NCBI RefSeq assembly: GCF_036898095.1 | Contig: NC_090750.1 | Location: 84,117,152-84,181,151 of the forward strand | DNA: 64,000 nt | Source of the DNA: Palaemon carinicauda | Taxonomy: Eukaryota > Arthropoda > Malacostraca > Decapoda > Palaemonidae | Direction: 5' to 3' | Part shown: positions 32,053 to 44,292 of the stretch, one piece after another | Layout: every line of letters starts with the position of its first letter | Position numbering within the stretch: the stretch's first letter is position 1 | Made by a program: the position numbers and the translations under genes | The notes under the pieces: model-generated | The model's input: the letters and a program-made list of their open reading frames with translations, nothing else | The model's database searches: none | What the model was told of the DNA's origin: nothing

Positions 32053-32283
32053 ATGCATCCCTTGACGGCCAGTTTGGAGAAGGGAGAGGCGTCGTGGAAG
32101 TTGAAGGATGGCCGTAGGATTCTGCAGGAAAAAGGAGAAGTAGGGAGACAAATTCTAGCAGACGTCCAGGCGTTTAGGGGGATTGAAGAAATATTTCACA
32201 AGCGTTGGAATGCTAACTTGAGGTTGTGGTGTTTTGAAAGGGTAACTGTAAAAATAATAATAAGGAAACTAATGGGAAGATAA
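32053..32283 (+). other. Unassigned 76-residue ORF, R copy
   Basis: Reads as the L copy (12,662-12,892) except Glu for Val after QEKG. The opposite strand has a longer Ser/Pro/Leu-rich frame (32,151-31,705) that runs into a microsatellite and is probably not coding. In R2 the same place is broken near 53,213 and 53,234. Confidence 0.2.
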
Positions 32284-32374
32284 ACGATATCGTTTGAACT
32301 GGAAAAATAATAATAAGGAAACTCGTGGGAAGATAAACCCTATCGTTTGAACATTTATGGAATAAAAATAATGA

Positions 32375-32800
32375 AATTTTTCCAAATCTACTTTTATGAA
32401 GTAAAATTATATGTTTTCCAAATCTCCTCTTATGAAGTAGAAATAGTTTTCCAAATCTTCTTTTATGAAGTAAAAATAAAAAGTTTTCCAAATCTTCTCT
32501 TAGAGAATAAAAATAGTTTCCCAAATCTTCTTTTATGACGTGAAAATAAAAATAAAAAGTTTTCCAAATCTAATTTCATAAAGTAAAAATAGTTTCCCAA
32601 ATCTTCTTTTATGACGTAAAAATAAAAAAAAGTTATCCAAATCTAATTTTATAAAGTAAAAAGTTTCCCAAATTTTCTTTTATGAAGTAAAAATAAAAAA
32701 ATTATCCAATTTTTTTCTTATGGAGTAAAAATTGTTTCCCAAATCTTCTTTTATGCAAAAACAAATAAATAAAGTTTTCCCAATCTTTGTTAAACCGTAG
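32375..32800. repeat. Minisatellite with alternating spacing, R copy
   Basis: Inverted counterpart of 12,190-12,595, with CCAAATCTTCTTTTATGAAG-type units and the same two-length alternation. R and L have a similar unit number. Frames repeating KRRFGKLF are by-products. Confidence 0.88.
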
Positions 32801-33043
32801 TAATTATCAACATTCAACCAAATTTTATAAATACGTTCATATTTGCTTCATGGAGTATTAACTTCTCACTCTCTTGTCACTTTGAAGTAAATAGAAATTA
32901 AATAGAAATGGAAAGAATAAATATTCGCAAAATAATAAAACAACCGAGGAACAGAACATAAAGCTGAGAAAAAAAAGGTATTTTATATAACTAATTTCCA
33001 GCTTTGGTTATCATCAAACTTGTCTATGAAAGAATATATTTAC

Positions 33044-33320
33044 TTCAGCCAACGAAGTTGGAAAGGAGGTTATGATTTCGCCAGATGTTTGTCCGTTTGT
33101 TTGTTTGTGAACAACTTCCTGATCACAATTTTACCCAGAGTAATGAAACTTTCAGAGATTAGGCTAATTGTTATTTTGAGACGTGGAAGTGATTAAATTT
33201 TGATGTCCTAAGTCAACCAACTTTGAAAGTTCTAGGTCAAAGGTCAAGGTTAAGGTCGAGCAAAAGGTCAACCAAATTATGCCTAACCTCGAGAAATAAG
33301 CTGCAGTGGTGAAGGTATGC
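33044..33320 (+). mobile_element. Dispersed AGGTCA-rich repeat, R copy 1
   Basis: From CAGCCAACGAAGTTGGAAAG to AGAAATAAGCTGCAGTGGTG; carries CTAGGTCAAAGGTCAAGGTT at about 33,231-33,250. Confidence 0.6.
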
Positions 33321-33525
33321 TCTCTACCGAATGAAATTTTAACTTCCTAATTGGTAAGAGACAATGACCAGACATCCTACACATCCTTTGGCGTGAAATT
33401 AGTTAAAAAAAATGAAAAACATTACTATTGTTTGTAACAAAAAATATGTTTAATATTAAAAGAATATTTCTAGGCTTACTAATCTCTAAAATTACCTTCA
33501 CTTTTTTCTTTTGGCAAATGTCTAT

Positions 33526-33527
<2 letters not shown>

Positions 33528-33596
<69 letters not shown>

Positions 33597-33607
33597 ATAT
33601 ATATATG

Positions 33608-33684
<77 letters not shown>
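33528..33684. repeat. (TA)n tract with (TG)n blocks
   Basis: TA runs with TGTGTGTGTGTGTG near 33,582-33,596, ending ATGTATGTATGTGTGTGTGT before the 5' LTR at 33,706. Confidence 0.95.
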
Positions 33685-33688
<4 letters not shown>

Positions 33689-33705
33689 GTGTGTGTACAT
33701 GTAGT

Positions 33706-34052
33706 TGTTGTGTATTGTAAAATAATCTTCAATTATCAATTATATGAATTAATTTACATTCTTATATGGCCTATTTGGAAACTGTGTACACCTACATTAA
33801 ATGCCATCTAGGTTTTCAAGAATAACTTGACAGTTTATTTCCTTATCTTGATAGTCCTTGGCTCTGAAGGGAGAGTATATTCACTATGAAATTTTCACCT
33901 TACGTTTAGTGTAGTAAAACTTCATTAGCATTTATTATAGTTACATTCGGGAACCCTATTTGTATTAACTATATATACTGTTATATATATAAAAGTTTCT
34001 GGCCTCTGTGAATAAACTATCCAAAATATCCTTTGTTATTAAAAACACTACA
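33706..34052 (+). repeat. 5' LTR of the R element
   Basis: 347 bp, TGTTGTGTATTG...CACTACA. It includes a TATATATACTGTTATATATA stretch near 33,968 that may act as the TATA region, and AATAAACTATCC near its end. Confidence 0.9.
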
Positions 34053-34082
34053 GGATAAAGTGGCACAGCGAGTTTTGCACTA

Positions 34083-35062
34083 GTGATTATTGACAATGTC
34101 GGAAATCGTTCAGCTTATTTGCTCCAACAACAATTGGAATCGCAAAGTGACGCTCACAAATTACAGTTGAAACTTTGTGAGAACCAGAGGAAACAGATCG
34201 GCATTTTAGCTGCTCATTTAACTTCAACTCCGTTACCGAGTGTATCTACGAGTATTCTAAACTTTTCATCATTTGATTCTACATCGGAATAATGGAAATA
34301 TCGTGCAAAATTAACTTCTGTTAGTGCAAATTCTATACCGAAGGAGAAGCAAGTAATGGTGGTTTTTAACCAACCAGTAAACAATCAATTGCAAGTTACT
34401 AGATACTTTGGCAGCGCAGGAAACAAAACCAATTGAGGTTAATGATCTCACTTTAGACCAAATTGGTAAATTCATGGAAGAGCTTTTTGACCCATGTCGT
34501 TTCATTGTGAGAGAAAGGTTCAAGTTTTGATCTGATATGAAAAGAAAACGGAGAAACTACCAATGACTTGGCAGCAAGAATACGTCATGATTCATCAACT
34601 AGTGATTTTTCTTCTTCAGAAACCTCGAGTCGAAGCCATGCGGACCAAGTAATGTGATCTATAAATAATTTACCTGTCTTGAAAGCACTTTTCAAAATTC
34701 CTGACGATGAATTAACTTTCAGTAAGGCCATTCAAATTGCACTAGAAACAGAAGGTGCCGCAATAGTAGCTAAGGAAACCATTCATGGTAGCAAATCTAC
34801 TTGGGAAATGAAATTTAATCAAAAGAAAAAGTGGCAGAGACAAATGGTTCAGCGTCAAAGCCACTTAAGGAAATTTGACGGTAGATACATATGTTGAAAA
34901 TCTGGTCACCGACCTAAAGATTGTTACTTCAAGAATTCTGAGTATCATTTTTTTGCCAGAAGACGGGTCATATTGAAGCGTCCTGCTTGGTGAACAAGGA
35001 AAAAAGGATAAGTGGTGCCAAGACAGAATGTGTCCCATATAATGGAAAAGTTGCATAGCTCG
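34083..35062 (+). pseudogene. gag remnant of the R element
   Basis: The first frame (34,083-34,292) reads MIIDNVGNRSAYLLQQQLES and ends SSFDSTSE, then stop. Later pieces are EVNDLTLDQIGKFMEELFDP (about 34,436-34,495) and LKALFKIPDDELTFSKAIQI (about 34,677-34,740). A zinc-knuckle region (KSGHRPKDCYFKNSE, 34,900-34,945) has a stop where the first Cys pair should be. An apparent second knuckle (about 34,950-34,990) is frameshifted. Confidence 0.75.
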
Positions 35063-35112
35063 GTGAAAAACAAACCACGATGATGCTTTGAACATAACTC
35101 TTATCATTAAAT

Positions 35113-35203
35113 GAAGACATTCAAATTTGAGGTGGACACTGGTTCAAAAGATAGTTTTTGTTCAGTAGCTAATTTGGAACGTTTAGGGTAACCTAGATTG
35201 AAA
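35113..35203 (+). pseudogene. Aspartic protease remnant with D-T-G
   Basis: MKTFKFEVDTGSKDSFCSVA, NLERLG, then stop. The active-site D-T-G is retained here, unlike L (D-N-G). Only the N-terminal quarter of a retropepsin is readable. Confidence 0.72.
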
Positions 35204-35579
35204 TCAACCTATCGTTGCTATTATTCAACCAGTAAAGATAGTTTGCCTATAAATTTCTAGGTATAAATGGAAAATGTAACTGAAGCAACAGTGATATATT
35301 TGAATGTAATCGAAAACGAAAATTTTAATGTACTTGGTCATAATAGTATAAAACGACTAAACATTGATGTGAATACCCTATTAAAGGACTGTGATGAAAG
35401 GGAAATGGATAAATTAAAGACTGAAGTAGGACTGTAAGTGCTCGAACTGCAAACAGTGCAAGGGCCTATGCAACGAATTTACTGAACTTTTTAGGCTTTA
35501 ATTGGGTTGTCTAAGGGATTTTGAGTTGGAAATTGCTTTTAAAAGTGATGCAAAAACCAATATTTTGTAAGCCACGAAC

Positions 35580-36790
35580 TGTGCCATTTGATATTGATGT
35601 AAATCAAGCTTATGAAGTGGAAATTAAACTTGGTATTTGGGAATATATTGTCTTGTGAATATGGAACTCTGGTAGTAAGGTATCCTCACCGGGACAAAAA
35701 CCCAAGTTATGTGTTAGTGATGATTATTCAGTCACAGTTAATCACCAACTTGAGATTCAGATATCCCATGCCAGATCCCGAAAATCTAATGCCGAAGCTA
35801 AGTGGAGGGTTGTGTTGCACCAAAATTGATCTGGCAGATGAATATAACCAGATTAAATTGGGACCAGAGTCAAAGAAAATCGTGGTTGTTACTTCAAAAA
35901 CACCTTCCTTTTGGAATCGCATCAGTAACTGCATATTTTCAAGAAATAATGGAACAATTAACCTACGATTTGGAAGGAGTGGCTGTTTTTCTATATATTT
36001 TGTGGTCAGTGGATCAAATGCAAAGGAGCACGAGAATAATTTAAGAGCACTCTTAAAAAGACTTCAAGAAAAAGGATTGAGATGGAAACTTGGAAAGTGT
36101 TCATCTGGTCGACCCTCAGTGGACCACCTGGGGCATACTTTGTCTTCTCAAGGTATTGGTAAAGGACAAAGTAGAGGTTAATCTTGAAAATAGCTCCCCC
36201 CCCACCAATGTATCTGAAATCTATTCTTTCTTGGTCTGTTCAGTTTTACGGCAAATGGATCCCTAATTTGTCAACTCTATCAGCCCCACTAAATCTTCTA
36301 CTCAGGGATAACTACTGGAAGTGGGGTACTGAGCAACAAGGGGCGTTTCAGAACTTAAGGGAATGCTTAGCAGTGATTTAGTGTTAGCACATTTTGATCC
36401 CTTTGTGCCTATTGGAATATCTTGTGATGCATCTGAAGTGGGTATTGGAGCAGTGCTTTTTCATCGCTATCCTGATGGTACAGAACGTTCAATTTCTCAT
36501 GCATCGAAAACTCTCACGGTAACACAAAAACGGTAAAGCCAGATTCAGTGTGAAGCTCTTGCTATTATTTTTGGACTAGAAGTAGTTTCCCCACTTTTTA
36601 TAAGAACGAGTTTGTTGTAATCACGGATCATAACCCTTTGAGCGTGGGTAGCCCTACTAAAGGAACCTCTACTTTGGCAGCAAATAGGTTAGCTTGAGGG
36701 GTCCTTACATTAAGTCAATATGACTATTGCATTGAATATAAGACAGCTGACCACGGTAATGCAGATGTTATCAGCTGCCTTCCACTCGAA
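35580..36790 (+). pseudogene. Reverse transcriptase and RNase H remnant of the R element
   Basis: RT: RFRYPMPDPENLMPKLSGGL, CCTKIDLADEYNQIKLGPES, then a frameshift into LPFGIASVTAYFQEIMEQL, and a catalytic box reduced to AVFLYILWS (Asp replaced by Tyr, second Asp deleted). A second shift gives LRALLKRLQEKGLRWKLGKC. RNase H (about 36,400-36,790): SCDASEVGIGAVL with the catalytic Asp kept, then QCEALAII and NADVISCLPLED with several stops. It is shorter by 12 bases than L at about 35,880 (L has an insertion encoding RVLI). Confidence 0.82.
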
Positions 36791-37079
36791 GACAAACATT
36801 TTGACAGGGAGGAGGATTACAAATATTCTAATAGGGTCTGTATGGTAAACTTAGTAAGCAGACAATTGAACCCAAATGATCCAGGATTAATGGCAAAGGA
36901 ATCTAGCAAAGATCCAGTCATCTCTGCTGTGATGTGATATACTAAAGATGGATGGCCAAAGCATTCAAGTGAGGAAGCAAAGCACTACAAGAAAAATGGA
37001 GGTTCATTCTCTTGACAATGGTCGTCTGTTTCTTGGTTCAAGAATAATAATAACAGACAGGATAAGAAATGAGTTTTGA

Positions 37080-37605
37080 AACTATATGTAGGACATTTTG
37101 GCATGCAGAGGATGAAACTTCCAAGAACAGTAGTATATTGGCTGCACATGAATGAGGACTGATAAGCTGTCGGACATGCATTTCATGTGCAGAACATCGG
37201 AATAAACCACTTTAGGTCTCAAATCATCCTTGGATGCTACCAGAGGGACCCTGGAGTAGACTTCACTAGGACCACGCCATAAATTTCATGGGTTCAAACT
37301 GGCTAGTATGTATTGTAGCCTACTCGAAGTACCCATGTATTCACCAAACGAATTCAGTGTCTACCAAGACTACTATTGAATTGCTTGAGGAAGATTTTGC
37401 TTATTTTGGTTATCTCCATACCATCGTAACAGATAATGCCCGTGCAGTTTTATCAGAATTTCAAGAATGGTGCAAGAAAAGAGGAACAGCATATCTTACA
37501 GGAGCACCCAATCACCCAGCAACAACAAATGGAGATGCAGAGCGCCTAGTACAGGCTTTTAAAGTCTTTACGAAAGTCTTCATACCACCGATGTCTGCTT
37601 TGTAG
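37080..37605 (+). pseudogene. Integrase remnant of the R element
   Basis: From 37,288 the frame gives MGSNWLVCIVAYSKYPCIHQ, then VTDNARAVLSEFQEW and NGDAERLVQAFKVF with the second and third catalytic acids. The first catalytic position is separated by a one-base deletion at about 37,273 relative to R2 and L. A premature TAG follows MSAL at 37,603. The zinc-binding part (about 37,140-37,200) is interrupted. Confidence 0.82.
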
Positions 37606-38319
37606 TAATGTCGCACTCCATTGGAATTGCGATTCTCATCAAGTGAACTATCTAATTCAAGGCAGATTAGATGAGAGATTGATTCCCTAGTACCTACACC
37701 TGCTACAATTCAAAGCAAGCACTAGTCTCCATGTTTCAAAGCAAGCAGTAAACCAAGAATTTGAGGCTCCCAGTTTCAAGGTGGGGGATCCTTGTTATGC
37801 TTATATTATGGGCCAAAACACCCAGATCCCGTTGGTTACCAGCTACAGTAACTCAAGCAACTGGAGCCCGGAGTGTTAATGTCAAAGTTTATCCTATAGG
37901 CCCTACTTGGTGACGGCACCTTGACCAACTCCAGCCAAGGCATGTTACAGACTGAGATAAAGAGGATTTTGCACCAGGAGATTCCCAAATCTTAAATTCT
38001 CAAGAGAATACTAAGGAGCCTCCAAAACGATACAATCCTAGACTTCCTACAACCACTGATTATGGTCCACATAATCCTAAGCGATCAAAAAGATTGCAGA
38101 GTTAAATGAATCATTGTGAACTTGGTTCTATTTTGTTCATAGTAAATTTTTGTTCCATGTAAAGAAAATTATTTTACACCATGGATATGAATATTTTGCG
38201 AAATGCTAATCAGATATAATTAGTAATTTTCCAAATTATATTAAACCTTGATTTCTAATTTAAATGTCTTTGCTTAAACATTTGGGGTTTATTATAATAA
38301 AGTTGTGTGTTTTTAAGCT

Positions 38320-38330
38320 GATAGGGGAGA
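38320..38330 (+). other. Polypurine tract of the R element
   Basis: GATAGGGGAGA directly precedes the 3' LTR at 38,331. R2 has one extra G at the same site. Confidence 0.78.
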
Positions 38331-38661
38331 TGTTGTGTATTGTAAAATAATTATTTTAATTTATATATTACCTATTTGAAAACATTGTACCCCTACATAT
38401 AACGCCATCTAGGTTTTCAAGAATACCTTGACAGTGTATTCCCTTCTCTTGATAGTCCTTGGCTAGGAAGGGAAAGTATATTAAATATGAGATTTTCATC
38501 TTATGTTTAGTGTAGTCTTAACCTTCAACAGCATTTATTATAGCTACTTTCAGGAACCCTTTGTATTGGCTATACAGTATATACTGTTTTATGTTTAACT
38601 GTTTCAGGCCTCTGAATAAACTATCCAAAATATTCTTTGTGTTCTCATTAAAAACTCAACA
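38331..38661 (+). repeat. 3' LTR of the R element
   Basis: 331 bp, TGTTGTGTATTG...CTCAACA. It lacks about 20 bases near the start that the L 3' LTR retains. TTGGCTATACAGTATATACT and AATAAACTATCC are conserved with the other LTRs. Confidence 0.9.
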
Positions 38662-38719
38662 CTAGTTGCTTGGGAAAAAGAGGAAAAAACTTTATTCAGA
38701 AGGAATCAACAAATAAGCC

Positions 38720-39330
38720 CATATTATTATTATTGTTTACTAAGATACAACCCTAGTTGGAAAAGCAGGTTGCTATAGCAGGGAAAATAGCCCTGCGAGG
38801 AAAGGAAATAAACTAAAAGGCAATTAATGAAAATAAAATATAATTAAAAAAACATCTTCCATATATAGGCTATAAAAACCTCAAAAAAAAAAGGAAGAGA
38901 AATAAGATATTGTGCTCGAGTGTACCATAAAGTGAGAGAACCCCAAGACCGTGGAAGATCGTGGAACAGAGGCTATGGCACTATCCACAAGACTATAGAG
39001 TGCAATAGTTTGATTGCAGTTATTCTCCTATAGGAGCTGCTTACATGGCTAGTCTCTTCTGCCCTTATCAAAGGGAAAGTAGCCACTGAACAATTGCAGT
39101 GCAATAGTTAACTTGTGAGCGAAGAAGAATGGTTTGGTAATCAGAGTTGTCAGGTATGAGAACGGAGAATGTGGGAAGAATAAGCCAGACTATAAGGTAA
39201 GTGTAGACAAAAGGAAAATAAGCCGTAATCAGAGAGATCCAATAGCTCTCTACAGTCAAAAGGACCCAAGAACTCCCTAGCGGTAGTAATTCTACGGGTG
39301 GCTGGTGCCCTGGCCAACATATTACAATCA
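38720..39330 (-). mobile_element. Non-LTR 3' region, R copy
   Basis: Inverted counterpart of 5,535-6,135, starting with ATTATTATTATTGTTTACTA and ACAACCCTAGTTGGAAAAGC. The tail is closer to the family form than in L. Confidence 0.6.
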
Positions 39331-39534
39331 GAACTAAAGAAAGACGAGAATTCCTAACACTTTATTGTTCTTCTTTGTGGGTTCTCTTCTTTGTGGGTAC
39401 TATGTCGGTTGATGATATTTTCACGAGAATTCTAAATAGAAATGATTCTTTACCAATTCAATATTATTATTAAGCTGAAAAACATTAACACATCGCAATA
39501 TTACGAATTACTTAGTCTTCATTTCATTTCTCAT

Positions 39535-39640
39535 ATCGCTCAATTCCTTTCCTCACTGGGCTATTTTTCCCTTCTGGAGCCCTCGGATTTACAGCATTTC
39601 CGTTTTCCAACTAGGATTGTAGCTGTAATAATAAAGTGGC
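39535..39640 (+). mobile_element. Non-LTR tail fragment, R copy
   Basis: Counterpart of 5,203-5,310: CCTTTCCTCACTGGGCTATT through TTCCAACTAGGATTGTAGCT, then AATAATAAAG. The terminal ATT run is shorter than in L. Confidence 0.58.
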
Positions 39641-39944
39641 ATATTCTTTTCTACTACAACAGCAAGATCACCATACTGCTAAATTCATCTTGAAATTTGT
39701 ATAATATAGCAATAAAATTAAATACGAATCAGTTTGAAAACGAGCATCCATAATTCAAGGGGGGAGGGGAGGAAATCAATAAAATCAAATAATTCCGAGA
39801 TCGCTGAAAAGGGAGGATACCAATTTCGGATATTATTCTAATTTTATATCTGGGACATTTCCGGGTCGTTTCAGGTCTCTGCGGACGTCTTCGGGGGACT
39901 TGGCAACTCTTCCAGAATGGTTCTGATGGCTGAAGATATATATA

Positions 39945-39952
<8 letters not shown>

Positions 39953-40002
<50 letters not shown>
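39953..40002. repeat. (GA)n microsatellite
   Basis: About 50 bases of GA after TGTGTGTGTG; 20 bases shorter than the L counterpart at 4,819-4,888. Confidence 0.95.
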
Positions 40003-40004
<2 letters not shown>

Positions 40005-41376
40005 TATCATAATACAGCAGACAGGAGGAGAGGGATCTAGCTGAAGGAATGGGTCTTAAGAGAGCTTGATACATTTATTTATTAGTATTCTTGTTTACCC
40101 TTATTTCCAATAAACCATAAAAAAAGATTAACTTCAATAAAAATTGAAATATTCTAATACGATAATTATTTCCAATCACTTGACTTAAAAGAATAATTAG
40201 CTAACTGTAGAGTTGACTGTTCTTTTAGATAAAGTAGTTCAAAACAATTAATAATACGGATTCTTTTAATGTGCATGTCAGAAACTATTGTTAATTTTTT
40301 CAGTTGATATTCCAGTGGTGACTTAGAAATTATTCCAATCATTATTTACAGATTTCATTTTCATAAAAATCCTAAAATAAAAAATACGTGTTTGCCAACA
40401 ATATTTTTGTTTCAGGAAAATACCAACTATACCGTACCGTTCCTATGTATACTCTAGTACAGACATCTCTACACTGTCACAGATAACTAAAGCCAGATAG
40501 AACTGCCTTTGATTAATGAACAATCTACCCCTGGAGTTCATGACAACAACATATACCTTTCTGGCGAGATGGAAAGAAAACTGTTGAAAACATCCTTTCC
40601 CTGGAAACGAAAAATATATTTTGCGTCTAGTACATATATTTTACGTTTGAGTAAAGAACTGCCAGTGATTTGAGCTTCTTGAAAGCATTTTAAACATTGT
40701 AAAGGATGCGCAGTGAGTGCAAGTAACATTTTAGCCAATGATTTTAACCTTCAAGAAGCATTGTGCGTGTATTTACGTAATTTGAATTTAACACATATAC
40801 ATTATCTAAATAGTGGATGCAGGCTAGCTACATCATGACACACAATACAATATGGTTTAGATAACAAACAAAATAAAAAAAAAAAAATGGGAGAGGACAG
40901 TCCTTGATTAAACAACCAATAAATAATAGACAACGTCTAACATAACCCATCAGATAAAATGAGACAGCAAATAAAAAAAAATACTAAAAAACTGACATGG
41001 ATACCGAACGTATATAGATACCTTGACGATAAAAAAAAAAAGTCCCCTACATATAACCCTAATGAAAACAGAAAAAACAATAAAAAAATACCAAACCCAT
41101 GATGATCATTTGTCTTGGAAATTCGGTTTTGAACAGTAGATTAATGGAAGCCACCTAAAAGCGACAACACTAATATATCACGAGCATTAGATCCAATCAC
41201 ATTCAAGGAAAAAAAATATAAAAGGATTTTTTCTTTCCCAGTCTGTTCTCTCAATCATAATAACTGTTCCTTTTTGTTCCATTCGTTGGGATGGTGAAGG
41301 AAAAGTGTTGATACAAAAAGAAAATTAGATGTATTGTATGGGTTTTCCTTTTCAATTACAGAATAAAGTTATTTTC

Positions 41377-41379
<3 letters not shown>

Positions 41380-41423
<44 letters not shown>

Positions 41424-41432
41424 CGCAAGCAT

Positions 41433-41474
<42 letters not shown>

Positions 41475-41484
41475 CGCAACCATT

Positions 41485-41527
<43 letters not shown>

Positions 41528-41543
41528 AGATTCGCGGGGCATT

Positions 41544-41584
<41 letters not shown>
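41380..41584. repeat. (GA)n arrays with three AGATTCGC-CATTCGA modules
   Basis: Four GA arrays are separated by AGATTCGCAAGCATTCGA (41,418), AGATTCGCAACCATTCGA (41,469) and AGATTCGCGGGGCATTCGA (about 41,527). The modules are absent from L (3,364-3,435). RERERE/SLSLSL frames are artefacts. Confidence 0.94.
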
Positions 41585-41586
<2 letters not shown>

Positions 41587-42009
41587 CAAAATTGTGGTAA
41601 TGTACATCCCTGTTACCAACATGAGGATAAAAATAACAAGAGCATTGTAAACTAAAAAGCATCACTGTACAAGAAACTGCGATGGCAGAAAATCATAACT
41701 CAACAATCAAACGCTAATGGCAAAAATGGGATGCCTCCGCATCGTGAACAGCAAGACATACAGACGAAAGTTCCTGGAATTGGCAATTCCAACGGCATAA
41801 TTTATGACAAAAGTCAGCTGGAAGCTTCAATTGTTCTGAAACTTGGGAAGGGTCGGTGAATTTGGTATTAGAGGAGAATATCTGAAATTTCAAATATGGA
41901 AAAGGAGAACAGAAAGGGAAGAATAAGGATTAAGCCCTTAAATCTAGGACAAACAACAGAAAGCCACCGAAGAATTGTGAATATTACAGCAGAAACAAGA
42001 AAAGCATTA

Positions 42010-42330
42010 AAAGACTACAGACCTCCGCCACGGCAGCTTATTTCTCGAAACCAGCTTACCTTTTCCAGAATCAATTTAGACCGTAGGCGTTTTTGAAGTC
42101 TGTGTGACAGCCTTGTATGAACTTGGGGTTAAAGTTAGGGCTAATTCGGTCGACCTTGACCTTGACCTTTGACTTTAAAAATTGAATCACTTCCGTGTCT
42201 CAACATAAAAATTAATCCCTGAAAGTTTCACTATTCTATGAGTGAAATTGTGGTCAGGAAGTTGTTCACTAACAAACAGACAAACAAACAAGGGGGAAAA
42301 TATAACCTTTCCAACTTCGATGTCGAAGGT
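42010..42330 (-). mobile_element. Dispersed AGGTCA-rich repeat, R copy 2
   Basis: Inverted counterpart of 2,622-2,930; includes GGTCGACCTTGACCTTGACC and GAAAGTTTCACTATTCTATG. Confidence 0.6.
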
Positions 42331-44128
42331 AATTAATATCAATTAAACTAAAACCTTGCTTAAAGACAGAAATAAGTAGATTAATCTGAAACCTTAACCA
42401 TACAAGAAAAACGATCACGGAAATATCCTTCCAAAACACTTGAGAAATAAGAGGGAGAAAAGACTGAATATTCATTTCAAAGAACTAAATGAAAAGATAA
42501 GATTATGACAATTGAAACCTCTCATCAAACTAGACTCAAGTTGAAACGAAATTGTTCCTAAAAAAGTAAAAAGCATCCAATTTCTGTGTAACAAAGTTAA
42601 AAGTGAACTATATATAAACTAGGAAAGTCTACGTGCTGAAGACCACAATAAAAATTATCATTCCCAAAGCTTTACCTTGATTTTATAGACTTTGACCTTA
42701 GAAACTATTTTAAGGATAACCTCCTTTTAGAAAAAGTAATTTTACAATCCTCGTCATTCGTTACGTTGTTTTAGGTAACTTGAGGTGTCACAAAATCAAG
42801 AGAGTTTTGACTTTTGTACAACTCTGAGCTACATGGGTGCGATGTTAAGTTTAAAAAACAATTCGGTGTAATACATCATGCCAAAAGGTGGGTGAATCTC
42901 GATACATCCTCGTCCTCCTTCTTACACAAGGAGAGTAGTATTGGTATTCCATGAAAGTATGTATTTCATCTCAAATATCAGTTACAAGTAAAAAACAACA
43001 CTAATCCATATACATATCAGGTATCCTAGCAGGAAATGTATGACGCTTGGTATTTTATGTAGCTACATTGTTAAAAAAGGTAAAACTCCGGGAACAAATT
43101 TTGTTAAAAACGGATATATTCACTAACACGTAAAAGATAATAATAAAGTAGGGTAAAAATTACGGTCGCCTGTATTACTGAAATGCGGCCGAAAACTGTA
43201 TATTTTTACCGAGAATTTTCGATTAACATTACGGTTCTTTAACAGTGTAAGAAAGAAAGGATATATAAAGTGTTATTTAAAAATGCAGTACTAATGCAAG
43301 AAAATACGTGTTAATCTAGTATTAAAATGGCAGAGAACCATTCAAGTCAAGAAACAATACATTTTTATTACAAGATTTTAAGAACTATGATGTCTCTTCC
43401 ATTATTTACTTGTAATTATCTGTAAGTGTCCGTTTTCAAAAACGCAAAGTCAGAGATAACCCCATGACAATTTTGACACCTAATATACCCAACAAACACA
43501 TCACCCATACATACCATATCGTACAAGGATCCCAAATTAAATTTTCTCCAAATCTGATACCTATGACCAAGTATACCTAATAAAGATGTCGCTAAACACG
43601 TTGATTCAGTCCCATGATTTTCTTAAACATACCAGTAGGTCTGCATAAAGCTTTGTTTGCAGTTACTCAACCCACCAACCTCCCTTTACAGTTCAATATA
43701 ACAAATCCATCAATTGATATAATAACCCAGAAAACTATGATTCTCGATGCAGTTGCTCATTTCAAGGTGAAAGAGGACATCATACCATAAATATAAATGG
43801 ATTTTAGGCGATGAAGGTTACAACGGAGAAAGAAGACATTCAAAATCATGTTTTGAAATATAGACCTAATAATTTTTCCAAGCCACACATCGGTACACTA
43901 CCCTGTGATACACAGCTGTTATGCTTCAGTACACTCAACACAAAACGAAAACACAGAACGATAACACAGCACACACTATTATGCAAAACGGTTTCGACCG
44001 ACCGCGCCCACTACAATATAAAAAAAGGGGCATCTTAAGTACACAAACCATCATTTAATAACTATTTCATCCAAAGTCTTTACAATATTCCAATTCCTAA
44101 TCTCCCTTGTCTCGTGCCATATTTGAAC

Positions 44129-44292
44129 TCAAGAATACCTCACAAAAGGTCTAGATGTTGTTCCGTAATCCTTTGCATAGTTGATGAACCGTGGCATCTG
44201 ATACGTCGTACCCAGCAAAAACTTTACGACCACTTCGGGGTACATGAAGCCCTTTAGAAGATGGTCAGCGGTTTTCATGTTCGGTTCCTTAC
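44129..44292 (-). CDS. Candidate last coding exon, tandem copy
   Basis: Base-for-base the same as 22,984-23,147, including acceptor, phase and stop. If the tandem unit is an assembly artefact, this is the same exon counted twice; if it is real, the gene's 3' end is duplicated. Confidence 0.45.

Larger units (their letters stand above)
33706..38661 (+). mobile_element. Ty3/Gypsy LTR retrotransposon, defective (copy in R)
   Basis: 4,956 bp with both LTRs. It is the same insertion as in L, in the opposite orientation. The flanking bases read GTAGT before the 5' LTR and CTAGT after the 3' LTR, so a 4-5 bp target duplication (TAGT) is likely. Domain order is gag, PR, RT, RNase H, IN, then a basic C-terminal end KRSKRLQS (about 38,075-38,100) and a polypurine tract. 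The 5' and 3' LTRs differ much more from each other than either does from its L counterpart, so insertion came well before the L/R divergence. Confidence 0.92.
27791..42829 (-). repeat. Arm R of the inverted duplication
   Basis: Inverted counterpart of 2,121-15,566. Expansions relative to L: three GA modules at 28,060-28,376, a 1.3-kb tandem copy at 29,107-31,760, a G run at about 28,483-28,494, and three modules at 41,380-41,584. Homology to L continues up to position 42,829, that is, right to the junction with the second tandem unit. Confidence 0.93.

Noticed and set aside
34060..34076. Primer binding site TGGCACAGCGAG for the Ty3/Gypsy element
   Set aside because: The first bases differ in L and I cannot match it to a specific tRNA 3' end, so it is mentioned only as a possibility.
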